Assembly (NCBI GenBank): GCA_030374805.1
Contig: JARGSG010000001.1
Location: 1-64,000, forward strand
DNA: 64,000 nt
Source: Gracilaria gracilis
Lineage: Eukaryota; Rhodophyta; Florideophyceae; Gracilariales; Gracilariaceae
Direction: 5' to 3'
The translations under genes were made by a program, and so were the position numbers. Below, in pieces: positions 1 through 8,601 of the stretch. Position 1 is the stretch's first letter, and the number at the start of each line of letters is the position of its first letter. The notes under the pieces are model-generated. The model was not told where the DNA came from and searched no databases. It saw only the letters and a program-made list of their open reading frames with translations.

Positions 1-747
1 GGCCAACACGAGCCGGGTGTAAGTCGGGTGGCCCCGATCTGGGCGTGCAGTCGGAGGTGGAGGGGTGAAGAATCAGCTTTAGAAACCGACACTGTCGGAC
101 GAACCAATACGTATGGCAGTATCCAACCCAACGGAATGGGCAACGAGGGATCAACAAATGAGCCGCGCAGCGGAGCACTGACTCACGAGAGTGGGGCGGC
201 AAGCCCAATACCAAAAGGGACAACCTGTATAACAGGGCGAAGCAGCAAGAGCCGTATGACGGAAGATGCACCAATGGTGACGGAAAAACAATAAAGAAAT
301 AGCCGTAACGACGGTCCAGAACTCCTCGATGGTAGAGGCGGTTGACAAGTCCGGATATGCGGCGACTTTCCCAAGAAGTGGGCTAGAGTCGGGCGCAAGC
401 TGCGACAAGTCAGAGCCAAAGTCCTCCTTGAGGTTTACTTCCGTACAGTGGCGGCAAGTGCCGCCACTTATATACGGCACTTGAAAATATCAAGTAAATA
501 TCTAAGTAACCGGCACTGCCGGCCATGACACTACACGTGGACTACCCGTGAGGGATTGCCACGGCGCACCCGACATCGGGCCATTGCAGACACACGTGTC
601 TACAATTACTACCCTTCCTAGGCGCACCCCATAATGGGCATAATAAACTAATAACTAGTCATATCTAGCGGTGGCGAGACCGGAAACGGATCAAACTCTT
701 ATGAAGAGCTGTAACGCGCATCCCCTGTAAAGGGCCATTGCACTACA
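1..747 (-). repeat. Left LTR (3' LTR of the element), partial
   Basis: This matches 10901-11648 base for base except for one missing C near base 25. Its inner edge reads, on the minus strand, TGTAGTGCAA directly after a purine-rich tract, as expected for the start of a 3' LTR. The outer end and any target-site duplication lie left of the window. The short ORFs on both strands of the LTR are not believable genes. At least 19 short hairpins can be drawn in it, for example 447-468 (10-bp arms, 2-base loop). Confidence 0.95.
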
Positions 748-763
748 TCTCCCCCTTCTCAGG
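748..763 (-). other. Polypurine tract (PPT) for plus-strand priming
   Basis: On the minus strand this reads as a run of purines (gagaagggggaga) ending immediately before the TG of the left LTR. That is the canonical position for the PPT that primes second-strand synthesis in LTR elements. It fixes the element's orientation independently of the coding sequence. A near-identical tract occurs at about 2746-2760. Confidence 0.8.
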
Positions 764-799
764 TTGAGACACCGTTCAGACGGCCGTCCACGCTCCACC

Positions 800-2467
800 A
801 TGGGAGTTCATAACCACGTCCCCCTCGACGGGGTTGCCGAGATAAGTTCGGAACCACGCACTCCACCGCCTGTTACACCATCTTCCTCAGCGCCCAACTC
901 CCCAACAATGTCGCACAACAACCCTCACCAACCTCCGAGTGCCCCTCCGTCTTCGACGGCACGCATGCAAGTCTCGAATCCGCCGTTCCGGTCCGTGCCT
1001 CTTCCGCAAGCGGCGGCAGTTTCGCAACCCGGGTCTTCCGGTCAAGGTCCTGCGCCTGCACAAGGTGCTGGTCCTGCCCCTGTGTGGGATTGGTTCAACA
1101 TCGACTTGCCCGCTTCCGCGGCTGGCTGGCCGGCTCTCGGTACTTTGCGCATCCGGGATCCTCACCGGCATAGTGCGATATTCGCCCAGGCACCCTGGTT
1201 TGACGCCGAAGCGCTCTCGGACACCGAGCTTATCGAATCCTACACCATCGATGGCAATCTCCCTGGCGGGCTTCCGGTAGACGTGACCCGTTCTTGGGAC
1301 TGGCGCGCCCGCGTGGCGGTGAATCCGAGTTGCCTATTCGTAGGTCGGCACGAGTCGCGGCAGTTTGCTCGAAACGAGATGGCCCGTATCGGGTACGCGC
1401 GGCACTTCCGAGCTCCGAACGAGCATCCTGTGCCGGAACAGTACCGGTATGACGTTGCGCGATACCGAACATTCGGCGAAGTCGGCTACGGCGACTATCT
1501 TGCCAACGCGTTGCACGAGATCGACCGATATTCGGATACCGTACAGCCTCACCAGGATTTGATACTGTGGGCTCGGCCCATTCTTCGCGCCGAGTTCCGG
1601 TATCTCCGCCGTCCAGCACGGTCAGCCTTCTTGGAAGGACTCCGCTTTGAGCGGAAGTGGCGCTCCCGTTTTGGGATTCTGGCGCCATACCAGTGTTCTG
1701 AAGTCGAACGACTGGCTGGGCACGCCCGCCGAGGACGGTACATGCAACTTCCAGACTTCTGGCCGGCCGTCGAGGTCCCACGAGGGTGTTACGTGGAGCT
1801 CCCGCCCTGTATTACATACATCGGGTCGTACTTCATGAACAGTCCGCCTCGCGGCCTTTGGAGTCTCCTAGCCACTGAATGGACTGTCCGCGTAGCGGCG
1901 TATCTCCTCGTCGAGGCGTACGACGCTTACCGTCTGTGGCATATTCCGGGTCTCATCCGGCAATCAATCCGTAACTTGGACCTTTCCCGAAGTACTCGGC
2001 TCAGTGGCGCAACGCTCGTGAAGCAACCCAACTGGTGGGGCGTGATCGACCAGATTGACTGGGATGAAGTGCCTGCCAACCAGGTATCCGGTGGGGTCCG
2101 CCGGCCGAACGACCGCTCTCCGGGACGTACTGTCAATGCCGGCGATTTCGTCTACTTTGACCCATGGGAATGGGAAGTAATCGGACCCGCCGAAGCGGCT
2201 GAGCGTCGCCGAGGAGATCGGTATATCCCCGAGGGGCACCCGCGTGGGTTCATCTACGTCGATGACGGCGACGATGACCCTGTAGAGGGCGGAAGCCCCA
2301 TGGACGAGGGAAGCCCAGCGGGCACAGTGGAAGAACAACAGCCCGAAGCGACGGGAGAGGGCGACATTGTCGAAAAACGTCGACCCAACCCGCTGAAGCG
2401 GCTCCTGATCCAACAATCCCCTGGGGGCAATCTGTGGCGACAACCGATGACGTCGGCGCTACCATAA
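800..2467 (+). CDS. Antisense ORF of the LTR element, unknown protein (555 aa)
   Basis: This is a long ORF on the strand opposite gag and pol, lying between the left LTR and the 3' region. The first ATG is at 800; the frame is open upstream to a TTG at 764. The N-terminal ~90 residues are Pro/Ser/Gln-rich and look disordered. The middle (roughly residues 95-420) is rich in Trp, Tyr and Arg with folded-domain composition. The C-terminal ~110 residues are acidic and then basic. I see no signal peptide, membrane segment or familiar motif, and I do not recognise the family. Some plant gypsy elements (Grande 'gene 23', RIRE2-type) carry genes on the antisense strand, so an accessory gene is plausible. 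The length and protein-like composition argue against chance, but the hairpin-dense DNA could bias codons. Confidence 0.6.
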   Translation: MGVHNHVPLDGVAEISSEPRTPPPVTPSSSAPNSPTMSHNNPHQPPSAPPSSTARMQVSNPPFRSVPLPQAAAVSQPGSSGQGPAPAQGAGPAPVWDWFNIDLPASAAGWPALGTLRIRDPHRHSAIFAQAPWFDAEALSDTELIESYTIDGNLPGGLPVDVTRSWDWRARVAVNPSCLFVGRHESRQFARNEMARIGYARHFRAPNEHPVPEQYRYDVARYRTFGEVGYGDYLANALHEIDRYSDTVQPHQDLILWARPILRAEFRYLRRPARSAFLEGLRFERKWRSRFGILAPYQCSEVERLAGHARRGRYMQLPDFWPAVEVPRGCYVELPPCITYIGSYFMNSPPRGLWSLLATEWTVRVAAYLLVEAYDAYRLWHIPGLIRQSIRNLDLSRSTRLSGATLVKQPNWWGVIDQIDWDEVPANQVSGGVRRPNDRSPGRTVNAGDFVYFDPWEWEVIGPAEAAERRRGDRYIPEGHPRGFIYVDDGDDDPVEGGSPMDEGSPAGTVEEQQPEATGEGDIVEKRRPNPLKRLLIQQSPGGNLWRQPMTSALP

Positions 2468-4338
2468 CGCCACGTGCGGTGGTTATTCGCGACTTCCTAC
2501 GAGGTGTAGGTGTGGCCGTACCGGATACGGTGACCGACGAGTCGGATCTGCAAGCGATCGCAGGCGCAACACTTCTCCGGCGCTCCCGGCGGTGGCAACA
2601 CCCCAGGTGCTGGGCCATCTGGCGCTTAGGCCTCCCAAGGAGGGTGATCGTAACTTGAGATCGACCCCAGTAGCGAGGGGCAAAGCCCCGTAGTTGAAGT
2701 AAACTCCTCCGGCTTGTGCCGGCTTGGCTTTGAATTTTCTTCTGCTCTCCCCCTTCTCAGTGGGCAGTACCTCATGCGAGGCTGTTGCGAATGACCCACG
2801 AGAGAGGGGCTAAGCTTCCGCTGTGAGCGGCTGTAGCATCATAACTTCATAGTCTTCCTTCCAGTATCCTGGCTCCTCTTCCTTCTTCTAGGCTTCGATC
2901 TTCTTCTTCTCCACTGTAGTGGCTTCCGCATTTCGCGGCGTATTTGCTCAACAAGAGCTGTCTGCTCAGAGCGACTTGGTCCGCCTGCGGCGGCTTAGTG
3001 ATCTCAACTTAACTTAGCTGCATCCGCTTGAAGCGGCATATCCTTGCGTAATGCAATACTGTCCGCATGAGGCGGTATATTCCGTCTGAGACGGCTGTGC
3101 TCAATTGAGACGTGGGCGGTCAACCCACTTGGGCTTTGTCCAGCGTAGCCGGTATCGGTGTCCGTGTGCGACGGTGGTACTGCAAGACCTTCGAGCGAGG
3201 CAAATGCTCAATAGGCTCGTGCGTATCCTCTGAAGAGGCATAGCCGTACCAACGGACTCGATACAGTAGTTCCCCGTCAGGGGCGTAGCCGGGACTTACT
3301 CAGACGGTCGATAACATATTCCTCATCGAGGACCTTCCGCTCTGTGTGCGGGCTTGGTCGAGGAATCCTCTTTCGAGGCGTCATCGCTCCTGTTCCCGTC
3401 GTGGGCATCGTCAAATGTAGGCGGCTTCCGTCCTGACGGCAACACATCCTGTACACCAGGCAAAGGCGACGTTGACCATGGTGTTTTCCTGACTGTCAGG
3501 CTTCCAGTTTCCTGGTTCTTCTTCCCATGCTTGCTGGGCTTGTGAACGGACTTCGTTCTTTTCGCATGGGCGAGCTTCCGGCGTTCCGGCATAATCTCCC
3601 GTTGCGACGGTGAACGGTCCGCAAAGCGGTGCGCCAGCGAGTGGTTGCTGCAAGCACGTGCCGTGGCGGCGGTTTGCCGCGCGCTGCGGTTGCTGAGCTG
3701 TGCGCCGTTGCACGGCTGGCGTTTGCCGATTCAAATTCGGAATTTTTCGACGTTCCGTTTCTCGGCACTGTCAGCCTAGCAGTCGGCACTCGGCTTGCGA
3801 CAGGCACGTGTCGTACGCGTGCGCTGTCATCCTCCACAGGAGGCGGTTCGCCCACGGAGCTTGACACTCTGAGTGGTGCGTGCGCGTCTGCAGTACTCGA
3901 CTGTTTTCCACTTACTGTGGCTTCACGGATTGCCGAAGCGGCGTTTGTTTCCGTACTTTTCCCGGCTTCATCCCTTCATGCTTCGCTAAAATCTCCCGAA
4001 GTCGGGTCTGCCGTAACAGTACGGTCTTCACTAACTAACTTCTCTCCTTCCGGACTTCCGGCCTTGCGAATTCACCACGGTGGTGCTTTCCAACTCAGGC
4101 TTCCGTGGTAACGGCGCGTCGTTCTCTTCCGGTCTTCCGGCTTCGATCGTCACCGGAGCGGCGTCCTTCTCCGAAGGCCTCAGCGAATCTGTGCGACTCT
4201 TCCGGCTTTCCGGCAGCATGTCACGTACCATATCGGTTCTGTGCTCCCGTTCTCGGGCCTGCGAACGTAACCTCCTCCTCTTGAGGCTTGCGCGGTACCT
4301 GCGCGTCGTCCTCTTTCTTCCGGTTCTCCGGCTGCGTG
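2468..4338 (-). other. Long non-coding 3' region of the element, dense in micro-hairpins
   Basis: There are about 1.9 kb between the end of pol and the antisense ORF. Only short ORFs occur, on both strands, none convincing. The striking content is a succession of different short perfect inverted repeats, mostly of the form CCNN-loop-N'N'GG, about every 30 bases. Examples are 2710-2723, 2770-2781, 2818-2830, 2911-2922, 2926-2938, 2981-2990, 3024-3036, 3063-3075, 3082-3094, 3100-3109, 3227-3238, 3272-3283 and 3321-3331. A PPT-like tract lies near 2746-2760. Confidence 0.7.
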
Positions 4339-6547
4339 TCACGCGTCCGCGTGCGACTGCGTGCGGCAGAGGCCTGCGAAGGGCGACTCCGTTTCCGACG
4401 GCGACAACGGCAAGGAACGATCTGCCGCCTCTCCCTCCTCAGTTGGAGCGTCGGGTGGTGGTGGTCCAGTATCCCCGGAGGGGCCAATAGTCCGCGTGTG
4501 CACATGAGCGGCAGTTGCGACTGGTGCGTCTACTTCCGGCTTAGCTGGCAAATCAGCGAGACCGCGTTCCGGATGCTGGCAACAAAGACAGTTTGAGTGC
4601 GAGTTCCCGCTTCGGCCGGCAGTTTCCGTCTCGACGGCTGTTTCCATTGTAAGTGCGGTAGTAGCCGACGATGGCGGTTGCGATTCCTGTGAAACAGGCT
4701 TTGGCGCAGGCGTTACGCGATCTCGCGAATAACGCTCGTGCGCACCCCTTGACATCAAGGACTACCGTAGTGTCGGTCGTAGCAATTACCTTGTAAGGTC
4801 CATCCGCAATCGGCGAGAGCTTATGCCGTTTCTCTTTCTCCGGATTATAGTACTCTTTCCTTAAAAAGGCATACTCCCCTTCCTTGATCTGCGGGGCGTT
4901 CTTACGCAGCCTTGCGTCGAAATTCCGCTTGTAGGCGGCCTGTGCTTTTGCAATGTTCTGCCCAACTGTTGGGATAATCTTCTTTAGCCAGTCCTTCCAG
5001 GCGTCCCTGTGTAGACGGGGCGAGGGGAACTTATCCAACGTTGGCTGTGGCTCGATAGCCACCGAAGGTGGAACGCATGATAGCACAAGCTCGAACGGCG
5101 AGATCTGCGTAGTACGATGAACCTGCGTGTTGTAGGCATATGTCACCGCATCGGTGTACTGATCCCATTCCGACGGATGCTCGGCAACAAACGTCCGCAA
5201 TGCATTGAGCATAGTGCGGTTAAATCGCTCAACCTGCCCATTACTCTGGGGATGATAGGTAGTCGTGAACCAGTTTTGTATCCGCAAGATGCGGCAGACG
5301 TCCTGAAAGAACTTAGCCGTAAACTGCGGTCCATTATCCGATAGTAGGTCAATCGGCGGTCCGTAGACAAAAACCCAGTTAGTAACGAAAGCTTGGGCGA
5401 CCGCACTGGCGGTAACCTTCTTTAAAGGCACAGTCCGCACCAGCTTCGAAAAGCGGTCGGTGATAACGAGCAAAAACCGGTTTCCCCGGCGGGTGCGAAT
5501 GAACTCGCCGAGCAAGTCAATTGCCACGAACTCGAGTGGGGCCCTAGCAGGGAAGAGTACCAACTTCTTGGAATACTTCCGCAATTTGACGCGGTTCTTC
5601 GCACAGTCCGAACATCCACGGACAGTGGCGTACGCGTCGAAAGCCATCGCTGGCCAGTAAAAGTCCTTCCGTAAGGTGTAGTACAACTTCCTGCCACCAG
5701 GGTGGGCTGACAACTTCGCATAATGCGACAAATGCAGTACTCGTGACTGAAGAGTGTGCGGAACCACAATCTGTGGCCTGTTTCCGACAGTTCGGATTAG
5801 AAATCCTTGGTCGTTCTCGACGAAAGGCAACTGAGCTCCACCGTTTAAACGGCTGCGAATCTCCGTACAAAAACGGTCAGTGTGTTGCTCCCTGATGAGC
5901 TCTTCCGGAGTAATCGGTACAAAAGAGCCCGGTTCGGGTTGCGCGCCTGACACGGCTAACACAGCATCATAGATGTCCCATCCTTCCGATCCTTCATCGG
6001 CATCGTTCGAGCCATCTTCCGCGAGGAAGCACGGTATCTCCAGATCATCAACTGGCGCAGCTTCGGCCTCTGTCTCTAAGCGGGACAGTGCGTCAGCCTG
6101 AGTGTTCAGGAGTCCTTTCTTGTAGCGGATTTCAAAGTCGAATTCCGACAAGCGAAGTCTCCACCGCATCAAGCGGCCAGATGGCTCTGCAATAGAGAGT
6201 AGCCAGCGCAAGGCCGAATGATCGGTATGAACCACGAAGTGATTCCCCATAAGATAGGGCCGCAGTGTCTGTAATGCCCAGACGACTGCCAAGCACTCCT
6301 TCTCGGATACCGAGTAATTCCTCTCGTGAACGTTGAGGCTTCGTGACCAATAACCAATTGGCAATCGCTCGCCATCTTCGGTGGTCTGGAACAGTGCGCA
6401 ACCAACCTGGTAGTCGCTAGCATCCGTATCGACGGCGTACGGTAAACCAGCCCTAGGCAGGGATAAAACAGGTGGCGATGTCACCGCGTCAACCAGAGAC
6501 GAAAAAGCCGCAGCTTTGCGGTCGTCGAACGCTTCCAGTTGTACTGG
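4339..6547 (-). pseudogene. pol: pol, C-terminal part: RNase H and integrase, frameshifted near its end
   Basis: This continues in the same frame as the protease-RT part after a TAG at 6548-6550. The RNase H domain shows the DTDAS start, the Glu of the SEKE segment and the DHSAL motif. The integrase has the H..H..C..C zinc-binding N-terminus, a DDE core (Asp in AIDLL, Asp in SDNGPQ, Glu in GQVERF) and a C-terminal DGPYKV segment of GPY/F type. At 4745-4748 a run of four G (sense) is followed by loss of homology. The typical ending (ERYSRDR and a Pro-rich tail) continues in another frame to the stop at 4339. This indicates a one-base insertion in the homopolymer. Integrase catalysis might survive, but the tail would not. 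Confidence 0.9.
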
Positions 6548-8500
6548 CTATCCCTTGCGGAGAAGCTCGTTCAGAGGTGAAGCAATATCCGCAAAGTTCG
6601 GGATGAAGCGGCGATAGACGTTGCACAAGCCGAGAAAAGATCGGAGTTCAGTCTGCGTCCTCGGATGCTTAGCCTCTTTGAGGGATTTCACACGTACTTC
6701 GTCTATCGACAGCCGTCCTGGACGGATGACATGGCCGAGATACCTGACGGTTTCGGTAAAGAACTCACACTTCTTGAGATTAAGCGTAATGCCTGCATCG
6801 CGTAGGACTCGCATCACATCCCGTACGTGGGCCAAGTGCTCATCCAGGTTGCTGGAGTAGACAATGATGTCATCCAGGTAAACCAGGCAAGTCTTCCACT
6901 TGAAGCGGGCTAGCAAGATATCCACAGCTCTCTGAAATGTGGCTGACGCGTTCGTTAACCCAAAGGGCATCCGATTGAATCGGTACAATCCTTCATGGCA
7001 GACGAAGGCTGTCTTGTCACGATCTTCAGCCCTCACGGGAACTTGCCAATAACCCCAATTCGCGTCTAGGGTTGTGAACACCTTCGCGTCGCCCAACGAG
7101 TCGATGCATTCATCCATTCGTGGGATAGGATATACATCCTTGACCGTTGCCGCGTTGAGCTTGCGGTAGTCGATGCAAAATCGCCAAGACCCATCAGCTT
7201 TGGGCGCGAGCACCACCGGCGATGCCCATGGTGACTGAGCCGGCTCAATAACTCCAGCACGGAGCATCTTCTCAACTTGAGCTTTCTCCTCTTGCCGAGC
7301 TGTCGGTCCTGCCCTGTAAGGGTGCTGTGAGATGGGCCGAGTATTCGGTAGCAAATCAATCCGATGTTCGGTGATGCCAATCTTCCCAAGGGAGCCATCC
7401 CACATGGGCGTGAACTCTTCGAGCATATGCCGCAGTTTATCGCGGTGAGTCTCTGGGACGTGATCAAGGTCCAGAGACTCAAGCTCCTTTAAGGCATTCT
7501 TCTCATTCACACCTTGTGCTTCTCGTTCATCATCCGATAAAGTCGGCTTCGCGTTATCCGATTCCGACGGTTCAAACTTCCTATCCGAATTGGTCGGTTC
7601 GAGCTCTCTCCGTTCCGCCTCTCCCTCCTCAGCTTCGAGGATCCCGAGAACTTCGGCAGTAGAAACCTGAGTAGGCACTATAGCCGCAGGATGCGGAAGC
7701 AATGAACCAATAACTTGGCTTCGTACCAACCGTTGGTGATAACGGCTGAAGTTTGCAACCAACACCTGAACAGGCTTCTCGGGCTCAACAAAAACAATCC
7801 CATTTGCCAGGGCAAGTTGATGCTTCTCCTGCAACGCAGGCAGCGGTTGTACCGTTTGTAGGCCACACTGTGGAGATGTCACAGTGACCCAGGACTGCGA
7901 CTCAGGCGGGATGCAAATAGACCGAGCCACTCGGAGCTTCGTGGACTTCCGTTCATCGGCGGTGGGCTCCTGCGCAGCAGGTAATGGAACTTGCTTCTTC
8001 AAAGCCCTTCTAAGGGGACGCCGAACGATCGGTACGCTCGTGCCGTCTTCCATTTCGACGGTTCTTGCCCGCGGTCGAATTGATTCGACGAAGCGGTCGC
8101 AGAAGTCACATCCCAATATAACGGGCGCTGCTAACTGCTTGCAAACCAAGAAATCGAGCTTCACCACGTAGCGGCCGAGCCTGACGAGCAGGTCGATGAC
8201 TCCCACTGTCGAAAGTGGCCTGTTGTTCGCATCCGCAATATCAACGAGCGGCGTAGCACGAATACGAGACCGCAGATGCGGCGGAATGAGCGATTGAACC
8301 AAAAAGTTTGGACCAGCGCCTGTATCCAGCACAGACAACTGCCGAACCATATATTGGTCGGATACACCAAGGTCGTCGTAAACTTTGTAGTTTCGTTTCG
8401 CCATGACCAGGACTCTATCCGGGAACCGGCTGTTCTTTGACCGTATCCACGGACGACGCAAGACACCAAGGTGCTCAGAGTCCACGTCTGTTGTGGCCAT
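6548..8500 (-). CDS. pol: pol, N-terminal part: aspartic protease and reverse transcriptase
   Basis: A 650-codon frame from an ATG at 8500. A retropepsin-like protease shows the active site DTGA at about residues 59-62 and a later VILGCDF strand. A linker rich in Glu and Ser follows. The reverse transcriptase has the usual blocks (SPVVLAPKADGSWRFCIDYR, MPFGLTNA, catalytic YLDD at about 541-544, and the YRRFIPNFA connection region). It is in a different frame from gag, with 101 bases between the gag stop and this ATG, so it may be expressed by frameshifting, by reinitiation or from this ATG. The frame ends in TAG just before RNase H, although the same frame stays open afterwards. Confidence 0.92.
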   Translation of the reverse strand: MATTDVDSEHLGVLRRPWIRSKNSRFPDRVLVMAKRNYKVYDDLGVSDQYMVRQLSVLDTGAGPNFLVQSLIPPHLRSRIRATPLVDIADANNRPLSTVGVIDLLVRLGRYVVKLDFLVCKQLAAPVILGCDFCDRFVESIRPRARTVEMEDGTSVPIVRRPLRRALKKQVPLPAAQEPTADERKSTKLRVARSICIPPESQSWVTVTSPQCGLQTVQPLPALQEKHQLALANGIVFVEPEKPVQVLVANFSRYHQRLVRSQVIGSLLPHPAAIVPTQVSTAEVLGILEAEEGEAERRELEPTNSDRKFEPSESDNAKPTLSDDEREAQGVNEKNALKELESLDLDHVPETHRDKLRHMLEEFTPMWDGSLGKIGITEHRIDLLPNTRPISQHPYRAGPTARQEEKAQVEKMLRAGVIEPAQSPWASPVVLAPKADGSWRFCIDYRKLNAATVKDVYPIPRMDECIDSLGDAKVFTTLDANWGYWQVPVRAEDRDKTAFVCHEGLYRFNRMPFGLTNASATFQRAVDILLARFKWKTCLVYLDDIIVYSSNLDEHLAHVRDVMRVLRDAGITLNLKKCEFFTETVRYLGHVIRPGRLSIDEVRVKSLKEAKHPRTQTELRSFLGLCNVYRRFIPNFADIASPLNELLRKG

Positions 8501-8601
8501 TTTCCTCGAAAGGATAGTGACCTGGGAGCGAGGCTTCTCAGCCCCAGGCGTACTTGACCCCGTCGCAGGGGACGCCTCTCCATTGCTGGAGGCTCCCGTG
8601 C

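Noticed and set aside
28..480. ORFs on both strands of the LTR, repeated at 10929-11381
   Set aside because: They are identical in both LTRs because the LTRs are identical. They start at non-ATG codons or overlap each other on opposite strands, and composition follows the hairpin-rich DNA.
2699..3380. CRISPR-like array of short palindromes
   Set aside because: The repeats are not copies of one sequence; each arm differs, and the host is eukaryotic. The shared property is the hairpin form only.
3323..4505. Several overlapping ORFs of 90-160 codons on both strands of the element's 3' region
   Set aside because: Arg/Ser/Pro-rich and mutually overlapping with no motif. They are side products of GC-rich inverted repeats.
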